26,684 nucleotides of DNA from JAUREX01 sp044356825. GTDB lineage: Bacteria; Pseudomonadota; Alphaproteobacteria; Rhodobacterales; Rhodobacteraceae. Positions 16,436 through 23,281 of the stretch are shown here, one piece after another. Where the stretch lies: positions 1 to 26,684 of the forward strand of contig JBIKVM010000016.1 in the NCBI GenBank assembly GCA_044356825.1, written 5' to 3'. Numbering within the stretch: the stretch's first letter is position 1; each line of letters starts with the position of its first letter. The notes beneath the pieces are model-generated. The model did no database searches and was not told where the DNA came from. It worked only from the letters and a program-made list of their open reading frames with translations. The position numbers were made by a program, and so were the translations under genes.

Positions 16436-17761
16436 ATGTCCGCACCCGTCACCCGTTTCGCCCCTTCGCCCACGGGCTATATCCATGTGGGCAACCTGCG
16501 CAGCGCGCTGATGAACTACCTGATCGCGCGGCAGGGCGGCGGCACCTTCATCCTGCGGCTCGACGATACCGACCGCGAACGCTCGCGCGAGGAATACGCC
16601 GACGCGATCAAGGAGGATCTCGCCTGGCTCGGGCTCCACTGGGACAGGGTGGAGCGGCAATCCGACCGGCTCGGGCGCTATGCCGAAGCCGCCGACAGCC
16701 TGCGCGCGGCGGGGCGGTTCTATCCCTGCTACGAGACGCCGGTCGAACTCGACCTCAAGCGCAAGAAACTCCTCAACATGGGCCGGCCGCCCGTCTATGA
16801 CCGCGCCGCGCTGAAGCTTTCCGCCGACGAACGCGCGCGCCTTGCCGCCGAGCGGGGGGAATACTGGCGCTTCCTGCTCGACCAGGAGCGGATCGAGTGG
16901 ACGGACGGCATCCTCGGCCCGATCTCGATCGACGCGGCGAGCGTGTCGGACCCGGTGCTGATCCGCGCCGACGGGCAGGTGCTCTATACCTTCGCAAGCT
17001 CGGTCGACGACATCGACATGGGGGTCACGCATATCGTGCGCGGCGCCGACCATGTCACGAACACCGCGACCCAGATCCAGATCATGCGCGCGCTCGGCGG
17101 CACGCCGCCCGCCTTCGCCCATCACAGCCTGCTGACCGGGGTCGATGGCGAGGCGCTCTCGAAGCGGCTCGGCACGCTCTCGATCCGCGACCTGCGCGCG
17201 CGCGGGGTCGAGGCGATGGCACTTCTGTCGCTCATGGCGCGGCTTGGCTCGTCGCGGCCGGTGGAGCTTGCGGGCTCGATCGACGATCTGGTGGCGGGCT
17301 TCGACATCGCGAGCTTCGGGGCAGCGCCGACCAAGTTCGACGCCGACGACCTCTGGCCGCTGACGCGCGCCCATCTCGGCCGCCAGCCCCATGCGGCGGT
17401 GGCGGAGCGCATCGCGGCGCTGGGCGTGCCCGACGCGGTCGCGCCCGCGCTCTGGGCGGCGGTGCGCGAGAATCTCGGCACGATGGCCGACCTCGGCGCG
17501 TGGTGGGCGCTCTGCCGCGATGGCGCTGCGCCCGAGATCGCGCCCGAGGATGGCGATTTCGTGCGCGCGGCCCTCGGCCTGCTGCCGCCCGGGCCGTGGG
17601 ATGGCACGAGCTGGGCGGCCTGGACCGAGGCCGTCAAGGCCGCGACCGGGCGCAAGGGCAAGGCGCTCTATCTACCGCTGCGCAAGGCGATGACGGGGCG
17701 GGGCGACGGGCCGGACATGGCGGCGCTGATGCCGCTGCTGCGCGCGCCGCGGCTGGGCTGA
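16436..17761 (+). CDS. gltX: Glutamyl-tRNA synthetase (441-residue form)
   Basis: Class I synthetase charging tRNA-Glu, possibly also tRNA-Gln for GatCAB amidation, as is common in alphaproteobacteria. The HIGH-equivalent is HVGN at residues 17-20 in FAPSPTGYIHVGN. The KMSKS-equivalent is LSKR at 241-244. LRLDDTD and the block ending DPVLIRADGQVLYTFASSVDD confirm the Glu/Gln group. At 441 residues it is shorter than the 465-485 residue GluRS1, and fits the shorter GluRS of Rhodobacterales, which often have two copies. GGAGGG nine bases upstream fixes the ATG at 16436-16438. The stop lies three bases from the convergent thpR stop. Confidence 0.96.
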   Translation: MSAPVTRFAPSPTGYIHVGNLRSALMNYLIARQGGGTFILRLDDTDRERSREEYADAIKEDLAWLGLHWDRVERQSDRLGRYAEAADSLRAAGRFYPCYETPVELDLKRKKLLNMGRPPVYDRAALKLSADERARLAAERGEYWRFLLDQERIEWTDGILGPISIDAASVSDPVLIRADGQVLYTFASSVDDIDMGVTHIVRGADHVTNTATQIQIMRALGGTPPAFAHHSLLTGVDGEALSKRLGTLSIRDLRARGVEAMALLSLMARLGSSRPVELAGSIDDLVAGFDIASFGAAPTKFDADDLWPLTRAHLGRQPHAAVAERIAALGVPDAVAPALWAAVRENLGTMADLGAWWALCRDGAAPEIAPEDGDFVRAALGLLPPGPWDGTSWAAWTEAVKAATGRKGKALYLPLRKAMTGRGDGPDMAALMPLLRAPRLG

Positions 17762-17764
17762 GGG

Positions 17765-18292
17765 TCAGGCCCGCAGCGGATAGCGCGCGAGATCCTCGTA
17801 TTTCGGCGCGCTGCGTCCCGGGTGACTCTGCCAGAGGCAAAGCTCGGTCGCCCGCGCGGCCGGCAGCGGCTCAGGCGGGCCGGCGGCGACGAAGGCGCCG
17901 AGGCGCGGCGGCACCTCGCCCGAAATGCGCCCGAGCGTGACATGCGGGGCAAAGCGCGCGCGCGGCACCGCGATGCCCGCACCCCGCACCGCCTGCGCGA
18001 CCTTGGCCTGCAGATGGATCAGCGCGGGCTCCGCCGCCATCGCCACATGCACCGCCCCCGCCCCCATCACCCCGAGCCCGACCGGCCGCAGGAGCGGCGC
18101 CTCAAGCGCGAGCGCCCCGAGTGCCGCGTCGAGGTCTGAGAGATCGCGCCGGTCCTGCTGCCCGAGGAACACGAGCGTCAGGTGCAGATCGTCCGGATCG
18201 ACCAGCGCGACGGGCTGGGGCAAAAGCATCTGGAGCCGCAGCAGCGGCCCCTCCAGCGCCGCGGGCAGCGGCAGGCCCAGAAACACCCTCAT
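17765..18292 (-). CDS. thpR: RNA 2',3'-cyclic phosphodiesterase (LigT/ThpR family)
   Basis: A 175-residue 2H phosphoesterase. The two catalytic HXTX motifs are HLTL (residues 37-40, in DDLHLTLVFLG) and HVTL (117-120, in FAPHVTLGR). The opening MRVFLGLPLP is typical. Family members open 2',3'-cyclic phosphates on RNA ends. The ATG overlaps the stop of the deacetylase gene in an ATGA, so translation is coupled. It is the last gene of the glutathione peroxidase / deacetylase / thpR unit. The biological substrate is unknown. Confidence 0.93.
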   Translation of the reverse strand: MRVFLGLPLPAALEGPLLRLQMLLPQPVALVDPDDLHLTLVFLGQQDRRDLSDLDAALGALALEAPLLRPVGLGVMGAGAVHVAMAAEPALIHLQAKVAQAVRGAGIAVPRARFAPHVTLGRISGEVPPRLGAFVAAGPPEPLPAARATELCLWQSHPGRSAPKYEDLARYPLRA

Positions 18293-19395
18293 CGCGCCGC
18301 CAGCCTGTTCAGCCGCTCGGTGATCTCGGGGCGCAGCGCGCCCTCGCGGGCGGGATCGAGCAGGGTGGTCAGGAGGTGCTCGGGCAGCGCGCCGCGCCGC
18401 GGCCCGTGCTCGGGCACCAGCGCGCGCAGGACCGCCTCGGCCTCGGGCGGCAGGCGGTCGGGCAGCGCATGCCCCGCGAGCATCCCCCAGACGGCCGTCC
18501 AGAGGCGGGCGACCGACCAGGGGTTGTAGCCGCCCCCGCCCAGCACGATCACCCGCGGCGCCAGCGGCAGAAGGGCCGCGAGGGTCGCGAGATAGGCGCG
18601 GTTCGAGAGCGACAGGCGCGACAGCGGATCCTCGGCCAGCGCATCGGCGCCGCACTGGATCACCAGCGCCTCGGGCGCGAAGCCCGCCACGCGCGGCACG
18701 ATCAGCCGTTCGCAGATCGCGGCCGCCTCGGTATCGTTCAACCCGGCCGGCACGGGCAGGTTGAAGGCATTGCCGCAGCCTGCATCCTCGATCCGCCCCG
18801 TGAAGGGCCAGCGACGCTCCTCATGCACCGAGATCAGCAGCACCTCGGGGTCGGCGGCAAAGGCGAATTCCACCCCGTCGCCGTGGTGGGCATCGAGATC
18901 GACATAGGCGATCCGCCCAAGGCCGCGGTCGCGCAGCGCGAGGATCCCGAGCACCGCGTCGTTGAGATAGCAAAACCCCGCCGCCCGGTCGGGCATCCCG
19001 TGATGGGTGCCCCCGCCCGGCACATGCGCGACCCCGCCCGCGGCCACGAGCTCGGTTGCAAGCAGCACGCCCCCCGCCGAGGTCGCGGGCCGTGTCCACA
19101 TCTGGGCAAAGACCGGGTTCGAGGGCGTGCCGAGGTGAAAGCGCGCGCGCGTCTCGGGGGCGACATCGCCCTCGGCCTCGGCGGCCTGCAGCGCCGCGAC
19201 ATAGGCCGGATCGTGCCAGCGCGTCGCGGCCGCCGCCCGGGCGCGCGGCGCGCTGCGATAGGCCGCCCCCCCGAGCCAGCCGAGCGCGCGCGCGAGGTCC
19301 ATCACGGTCGAGACGCGCGGCACCCGCAGCGGATGGTGCGCGCCATAGGAGGATCCGCGATAGACCTCGGAGCCGATGAAGATCGCGCCGGTCAG
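18289..19395 (-). CDS. Histone deacetylase-family protein (AcuC-like), probable CTG start
   Basis: A 368-residue zinc-dependent deacetylase of the HDAC/AcuC/acetylpolyamine superfamily. The active site is complete: the HH pair in GGGTHHGM (131-132), the zinc ligands D168 and H170 in VDLDAHHGDG, the third ligand D251 in CGADAL, and the catalytic tyrosine in GGGGYNPW. The N-terminal strand (TGAIFIGSEVYRGSSYG, then HHPLRVPRVSTVMDL) belongs to the fold, yet no ATG, GTG or TTG precedes it in a sensible place. The only start-like codon is the CTG at 19393-19395, which overlaps the peroxidase stop as CTGA with GAGG ten bases upstream. The next in-frame starts, GTG and ATG within RVSTVM, would remove the first strand. 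The natural substrate is unknown; acetyl-CoA synthetase deacetylation is known for AcuC. Confidence 0.85.
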   Translation of the reverse strand: MTGAIFIGSEVYRGSSYGAHHPLRVPRVSTVMDLARALGWLGGAAYRSAPRARAAAATRWHDPAYVAALQAAEAEGDVAPETRARFHLGTPSNPVFAQMWTRPATSAGGVLLATELVAAGGVAHVPGGGTHHGMPDRAAGFCYLNDAVLGILALRDRGLGRIAYVDLDAHHGDGVEFAFAADPEVLLISVHEERRWPFTGRIEDAGCGNAFNLPVPAGLNDTEAAAICERLIVPRVAGFAPEALVIQCGADALAEDPLSRLSLSNRAYLATLAALLPLAPRVIVLGGGGYNPWSVARLWTAVWGMLAGHALPDRLPPEAEAVLRALVPEHGPRRGALPEHLLTTLLDPAREGALRPEITERLNRLAAR

Positions 19396-19955
19396 TTGAG
19401 CAGCGCCTCGATGCGCCGGGTGATGGCCTCGGACTCGGGCTCGACCGACGACCCCCAGGATTGCACGAAGCCCCCGTCGGGGCCGATCAGCGCCTTGGCG
19501 AAGTTCCAGCGCGGCACGAAGCCATGCGCCTCGGCCAGCCAGCGATAGAGCGGGTGGGCGTCCGCGCCCGAAACGCGGGTGATCGTCGTCATCGGCAGGT
19601 CGAGGTCGAAGTTGACGGCGCAGAATGCGCGCACCGCCGCCTCGTCGGCCAGTTCCTGCCCGAAATCGTCCGAGGGCACCGCGAGCACGACAAGGCCCCG
19701 GTCGCGATAGCGCTCCCACAGCGCCTGAAGCCCCTCATACTGCGGGGTATAGCCGCAGCCCGAGGCGGTGTTGACGACCAGCACCGGCCGCCCCCGCCAA
19801 TCGGCCAGATCGAGCGTGCCGCCGTCGATCGAGTCAAACCGCGCATCGGGTGCGGAGGCCGCCTGCGCGACTGCCGACAGGCATATCCAGACCGTCGCCG
19901 CCAGCGCCGCCGTGGCCCGGGGCAGCCATGAAACCGCCATGATGCGCGCCAACAT
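19392..19955 (-). CDS. Exported glutathione peroxidase-family protein (Cys type)
   Basis: A 187-residue thiol peroxidase. A signal peptide is visible (about residues 1-32, ending AVAQA), so it acts in the periplasm. The peroxidatic cysteine is C67 in NTASGCGYTPQYEGL; the codon is Cys, not Sec. SDDFGQE and WNFAKALIGPDG supply the Gln and Trp/Asn of the catalytic tetrad. GGAGGG seven bases upstream supports the ATG at 19953-19955; an ATG five codons later is possible. It is the first gene of the peroxidase/deacetylase/thpR operon. Such enzymes in bacteria often use thioredoxin-like reductants, not glutathione; the periplasmic partner is unknown. Confidence 0.92.
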   Translation of the reverse strand: MLARIMAVSWLPRATAALAATVWICLSAVAQAASAPDARFDSIDGGTLDLADWRGRPVLVVNTASGCGYTPQYEGLQALWERYRDRGLVVLAVPSDDFGQELADEAAVRAFCAVNFDLDLPMTTITRVSGADAHPLYRWLAEAHGFVPRWNFAKALIGPDGGFVQSWGSSVEPESEAITRRIEALLN

Positions 19956-19981
19956 GGGCACCCTCCGCTTGCTCGCGGCAA

Positions 19982-20009
19982 AGGGTAGCGGGCGGCGGGG
20001 TCGGGTCAA
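19982..20009 (-). promoter_or_regulatory. Possible promoter of the peroxidase operon (TTGACC-N16-TACCCT)
   Basis: On the minus strand, TTGACC (20004-20009) and TACCCT (19982-19987) are separated by 16 bases, about 27 bases before the ATG. The -35 is close to consensus; the -10 matches TATAAT at three of six positions. Confidence 0.4.
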
Positions 20010-20034
20010 GCACGGGGGTGTGACAAGCTGCACT

Positions 20035-20062
20035 TTGCCAGAGTCCGGCAAGGTGCTAGGTT
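20035..20062 (+). promoter_or_regulatory. Possible promoter of the Nudix gene (TTGCCA-N16-TAGGTT)
   Basis: TTGCCA (20035-20040) and TAGGTT (20057-20062) are 16 bases apart, 27 bases before the Nudix ATG. A small inverted repeat, TTGCC/GGCAA, spans 20035-20051 and might be an operator. The -10 again contains CTAG. Confidence 0.4.
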
Positions 20063-20088
20063 GATTTCACAACGACAAGAAGTCGGGC

Positions 20089-20631
20089 ATGAGCAGGATT
20101 GACGGATACCCCGCCTTGCCGGCGGACCAAAGCGGGCAGGATGCCATCGTCCCCGATGGGCCCGAACATGCGCGCACCCAGTATGGCGCGCTCTGTTGGC
20201 GCGTGCGTGGCAAGCGCGCGCAGGTTCTGCTTGTCACCAGCCGCGACACGGGGCGCTGGATCATCCCCAAGGGCTGGCCCATGTCGGGGCGCCTGCCGTA
20301 CGAGGCAGCCCTGCGCGAGGCGTGGGAAGAAGCCGGAGCAGAGGGGCGGATCGATGCCGATCCGACGGGAGAGTTCCCCTATCGCAAGATGCTGAAGTCC
20401 GGTTCGGACCTGCCGGTGCGGGTCGAGGTGTTCCCGCTTCTGGTGGAACGGCTGGCGGCCGACTATCCCGAGCGTCGCCAGCGCCGGCGCCGCTGGTTCG
20501 ATCCCGCGAAGGCCGCGCGCAAGGTTGCCGAACCGGGGCTCGGGGCGATCATCTTGCAGTTTTGCATGATGGTCGAGCGATCACGCGCAGCAGAGGCCGC
20601 GAGAGTTGCGCCCGTCACAATCGCAGGCTGA
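20089..20631 (+). CDS. Nudix hydrolase (GWPM/DIPP-like group)
   Basis: A 180-residue Nudix enzyme, which cleaves a nucleoside diphosphate linked to another group. The Nudix helix carries REAWEEAG at residues 76-83 after PKGWPMSG. The first glutamate of the canonical box is replaced by Arg68; as I recall this is normal for the 'PKGWPM' subgroup, which includes diadenosine- or inositol-polyphosphate hydrolases. The opening QYGALCWRV and the RRRRWFDPAKAA segment fit that group. The ATG at 20089 has only a weak AAGAAG upstream. It is divergent from the peroxidase gene and overlaps the anti-sigma gene tail-to-tail by 17 bases. Substrate not determined. Confidence 0.9.
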   Translation: MSRIDGYPALPADQSGQDAIVPDGPEHARTQYGALCWRVRGKRAQVLLVTSRDTGRWIIPKGWPMSGRLPYEAALREAWEEAGAEGRIDADPTGEFPYRKMLKSGSDLPVRVEVFPLLVERLAADYPERRQRRRRWFDPAKAARKVAEPGLGAIILQFCMMVERSRAAEAARVAPVTIAG

Positions 20632-21247
20632 ACTGCCCCGCAATCGCGCCCGCGACGATGACGATCAAGACGGCTGCGGAATAGGCCGGCACCACGAACA
20701 GAACATCGTCCTGGTCGCAGGCCACCGAATAGAGTGCAGCCCCCGCCGCCCCTGATGCCAGCCCCGCCACAGCCCCGTTGCGCGCCGGGCTGAGGTTCGC
20801 ACCCGCGCGCATCGCCCAGATGAGCAGGACAAGGATCGGGGTCGATAGCAGCAGCACCGCCGTCAGGCACATGCCCATCATCGGATTGGCGAGCCCCGCC
20901 GCAATGCCCCCCGGCCCTCGCACCATCACCCCGATCAGATAGGCCCCGGCCACGAGCGAGATAACGACCCCGAGGGCCAGAACCGGCCCCCGCAGTGATG
21001 CCCCCGGTCGGGCGCAGGCACGCGCAGTCCCAAGCGCGACTATCCCGGCGGCAAAGGGCAGCGCCGTCTTGGCGAGGACAGGGCTTTGCAGCGCGGCAAC
21101 CAGATCGGGCCGCAGCCCAAACATCACCAGCAGAACGGCGGCAGCGAATCCCATCCCGGCAAGGAAGGCCAGCGCGATCCGCCTGTCGAAGTTGATCCGC
21201 AGTGCCGGATCGGCGGCCATCAGGCGCAGGAGCTGATCGGTCTTCAT
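20615..21247 (-). CDS. NrsF-type (DUF1109) anti-sigma factor
   Basis: A 210-residue inner-membrane protein with about six hydrophobic segments (roughly 25-44, 62-76, 88-108, 125-146, 160-175 and 185-205) and a short cytoplasmic N-terminus (MKTDQLLRLMAAD). It matches the DUF1109/NrsF family that holds SigF-like ECF factors at the membrane. C127 and C177 are 50 residues apart, agreeing with the conserved cysteine pair that, as I recall, NrsF uses to sense stress; C78 is an extra. Its ATG overlaps the sigma factor stop as ATGA, so the two are co-translated. The 3' end overlaps the Nudix gene by 17 bases on the opposite strand. Confidence 0.9.
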   Translation of the reverse strand: MKTDQLLRLMAADPALRINFDRRIALAFLAGMGFAAAVLLVMFGLRPDLVAALQSPVLAKTALPFAAGIVALGTARACARPGASLRGPVLALGVVISLVAGAYLIGVMVRGPGGIAAGLANPMMGMCLTAVLLLSTPILVLLIWAMRAGANLSPARNGAVAGLASGAAGAALYSVACDQDDVLFVVPAYSAAVLIVIVAGAIAGQFSLRL

Positions 21248-21786
21248 TCGAACATCCTCTTGCGCAACTGCGCGATCGTCTTGAGCGCCCGGTGCAGCGC
21301 GACACGGACCGCGCCCTCTGACATGTTGAACTGCTGGCCCGCCTCGGCCGCGGTGGCGCCCTCGATCCCGACCGCGCGGACAATCTGCGCAGATCGCCGA
21401 TCAAGGCGCGCAAGAACCTTTTCGATGTCGTGCATCTGCATCGGATCGACCGGCTCGGGTGCCGGCAATTCATCCGCGATCGACTCGACCGGGACCTCGG
21501 ACACGATGCCGCGGGCGCGCAGCGCATCGATCACCTTGTGACGCGCCACGGCATAGAGCCAGGGGCGCAGCGGCAGGTCGTCGCGCCAGGTGTGGCGCTT
21601 GAGGTGGATCGCGAGCAGGATCGCCTGCAGCACATCCTCGCACCCTTCGGGTCCGAGCGCCGCACCGCGCTGGCGCACGATCCCGCGCAGCACAGGCGTG
21701 ATTCGGCCAAGCAGACGCTCGTAAGAGGGACCGTCGCCACGGTGCGCAGCGCGCATCAGCGTCTCAAGACTCTCCTCGGAGTTCAC
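21244..21786 (-). CDS. ECF RNA polymerase sigma factor (SigF-like)
   Basis: A 180-residue ECF sigma factor. Region 2 covers about residues 20-95 (EDVLQAILLAIHLKRHTW, then RPWLYAVARHKVIDALR). Region 4 covers about 120-175 (LDRRSAQIVRAVGIEGATAAEAGQQFNMSEGAVRVALHRALK), with its helix-turn-helix. There is no region 1.1 or 3. I start at the GTG at 21784-21786, which has GAGG eight bases upstream; the frame is open to 21930. Pairing with a DUF1109 anti-sigma suggests the SigF group that responds to oxidative or metal stress in Caulobacter and relatives. The usual SigF target genes (DUF2282/DUF692 set) are not in this window. Confidence 0.93.
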   Translation of the reverse strand: MNSEESLETLMRAAHRGDGPSYERLLGRITPVLRGIVRQRGAALGPEGCEDVLQAILLAIHLKRHTWRDDLPLRPWLYAVARHKVIDALRARGIVSEVPVESIADELPAPEPVDPMQMHDIEKVLARLDRRSAQIVRAVGIEGATAAEAGQQFNMSEGAVRVALHRALKTIAQLRKRMFE

Positions 21787-21796
21787 GGATGCGTCC

Positions 21797-22006
21797 TCAT
21801 GCGATCGACGCGCCGGCACCGAAAAGGTGCAACCGGGCATCAGGGAGCTTGGACAGACGCGCAGCCCGCTGACCCACTGCAAGCTTGCAGGTGACGCGGT
21901 AACAGAGGTAGACCCTAGGGCGTAACGCACGGAGGGTAGCCCCGAGGGCGGAGGGCGGCCCGTCGAACGCGCTGTGGAGCTGGCCCTGAAACCGCCTTGC
22001 CATCAT
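21797..22006 (-). CDS. Possible small protein ahead of the sigma factor (doubtful)
   Basis: A 69-codon frame starting at tandem ATGs (22001-22006) and ending ten bases before the sigma GTG. It opens MMARRFQGQLHSAF and shows no motif or membrane segment. Its third-position GC, about 75% by eye, is lower than in neighbouring genes, and the upstream GAGA is a weak ribosome binding site. It could equally be a leader or untranslated promoter region. I do not recognise it. Confidence 0.22.
   Translation of the reverse strand: MMARRFQGQLHSAFDGPPSALGATLRALRPRVYLCYRVTCKLAVGQRAARLSKLPDARLHLFGAGASIA
21877..21890. promoter_or_regulatory. Perfect 14-bp palindrome upstream of the sigma gene
   Basis: CTGCAAGCTTGCAG is its own reverse complement. 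It lies about 91-104 bases before the sigma GTG, in the 273-base divergent gap with the DUF1178 gene, where a repressor or activator could act on either gene. The match is exact; binding is inferred. Apart from this, a CTAG at 21915-21918 and the doubtful small frame, I see nothing recognisable in the gap. Confidence 0.35.
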
Positions 22007-22059
22007 AAAATTCTCTTGTCGCTCCGGTTGCATGATCGCATCCGACAGCAGGATGTCCG

Positions 22060-22524
22060 ATGATACGCTATGATCTCCGTTGTGATCAAGGTCACACTTT
22101 CGATAGCTGGTTCCAGTCTTCGGCGAGCTTCGACGGGCTGAAGTCGGGCGGGCATCTGTCCTGCCCGTTCTGCGCGAGTTCAACGGTCGAGAAGGCCCTG
22201 ATGGCGCCGAGTGTCGCGCGGACCGACGCCACGCGCCCCCAAGACGGCATCCCCCTTGCCGATGCGGGTGCGCCACACGAGCCGCCCGCCCTTGCGACAG
22301 CCGAGCAGCGCGCTCAGGCGCTTGCCGAACTGCGCCGCCGGATCGAGGCGAATTCGGATTACGTCGGCCTTTCCTTCGCGACCGAGGCCCGGCGCATGCA
22401 CGCGGGCGACATCCCCGGCCGCCCGATCCACGGCGAGGCGCACCCCGACGAGGCGCGCCAGCTGATCGAGGACGGCATCCCCGTCGCCCCCCTGCCCTTC
22501 ATCCCGACAAGGCGGCAGAACTGA
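22060..22524 (+). CDS. DUF1178 family protein
   Basis: A 154-residue protein of an uncharacterised proteobacterial family. The N-terminus MIRYDLRCDQGHTFDSWFQSS, followed by SCPFC, is diagnostic. C8, H12, C35 and C38 form a likely zinc ribbon. The C-terminal half is conserved around DYVGLSFATEARRMHAGD, IHGEAHPDEARQLIEDGI and PLPFIP. AGGA upstream supports the ATG at 22060. The stop overlaps the SDR start in TGATG, so both are in one transcript. No function is established. Confidence 0.92.
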   Translation: MIRYDLRCDQGHTFDSWFQSSASFDGLKSGGHLSCPFCASSTVEKALMAPSVARTDATRPQDGIPLADAGAPHEPPALATAEQRAQALAELRRRIEANSDYVGLSFATEARRMHAGDIPGRPIHGEAHPDEARQLIEDGIPVAPLPFIPTRRQN

Positions 22525-23198
22525 TGCCGCCCGAGGTGCTGATCACCGGTGCCGCGCGCGGCATCGGGCTCGGCCTCGCGCAGGGCTATGCCGCCACGGG
22601 CGCGCGCGTCACTGCGACCCACCGCCCCGGCGGCACGCCGCCTGCCGCGATCGCAGGTGTCGCATGGGCGCCGCTCGACGTTGCCGATCCCGCGGGCCAG
22701 CGCGCGCTGGCCGAAGGCGCGCGCGGCCGGCCACTCGATCTGCTCGTGTGCAACGCGGCCATCTATCCCGCCCGCGCCGACCGGCTCGATGACGGCTTCG
22801 CCGCGGGCGACTGGGCGGCGGCCTTCGCCGTCAACGTCACGGGCGTATTCCTGACTGTGCAGGCGCATCTGCCGCGGCTGCGCGCGGCGCGGGGGCGCGT
22901 CGCGATCCTCTCCTCGGCGATGGGCTCGCAGGCGCGCGCGCCAGGCGGGGCCTACATCTATCGCGCGACCAAGGCGGCGGTGCTGAACCTCGGGCGCAAC
23001 CTCGCCACCGATCTGCGCGCGGATGGGGTCGCGGTCGGGATCTATCATCCCGGCTGGGTGCAGACCGAAATGGGCGGCCCGGGCGCCCAGATCGACGTCG
23101 CGACCTCGGTCGCGGGGCTGATGGCGCGCTTCGCGGCGCTCGACCTCGCCGACACGGGCTGCTTTCGCAACCATGACGGTGCGCCCATCCCCTTCTGA
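22524..23198 (+). CDS. Short-chain dehydrogenase/reductase (SDR)
   Basis: A 224-residue classical-type SDR with a Rossmann fold. The cofactor motif TGxxxGIG is at residues 8-15 (TGAARGIG), the NNAG-equivalent is CNAA near 76-79, and N104, S131, Y146 and K150 form the catalytic set (YRATK). The region after the catalytic lysine, HPGWVQTEMGG, fits the group related to C-factor (CsgA)-like SDRs. At about 225 residues it is at the short end of the family. The start overlaps the DUF1178 stop by one base. Cofactor preference and substrate are unknown. Confidence 0.92.
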   Translation: MPPEVLITGAARGIGLGLAQGYAATGARVTATHRPGGTPPAAIAGVAWAPLDVADPAGQRALAEGARGRPLDLLVCNAAIYPARADRLDDGFAAGDWAAAFAVNVTGVFLTVQAHLPRLRAARGRVAILSSAMGSQARAPGGAYIYRATKAAVLNLGRNLATDLRADGVAVGIYHPGWVQTEMGGPGAQIDVATSVAGLMARFAALDLADTGCFRNHDGAPIPF

Positions 23199-23210
23199 TC
23201 CCGACCATTC

Positions 23211-23239
23211 TTGCACCTCGCGCGCGCATCGCGTAGAGG
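23211..23239 (+). promoter_or_regulatory. Possible sigma-70 promoter of lysC (TTGCAC-N17-TAGAGG)
   Basis: TTGCAC (23211-23216) and TAGAGG (23234-23239) are 17 bases apart in the 83-base gap after the SDR gene, giving a leader of about 35 bases. It is the best promoter-like match on the plus strand here, and shares the TAGnnn type -10 seen elsewhere in the window. Confidence 0.45.
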
Positions 23240-23281
23240 ACGGCCGGCTTCGGACAGGCACGGAACGGGACGGCGGCGGCA

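Noticed and set aside
22081..22096. Exact TGTGA-N6-TCACA, a perfect CRP-type site
   Set aside because: It lies inside the DUF1178 gene and encodes the conserved Cys-Asp-Gln-Gly-His-Thr of the zinc ribbon. It is downstream of the start codon, so the match is most likely a by-product of the protein sequence.
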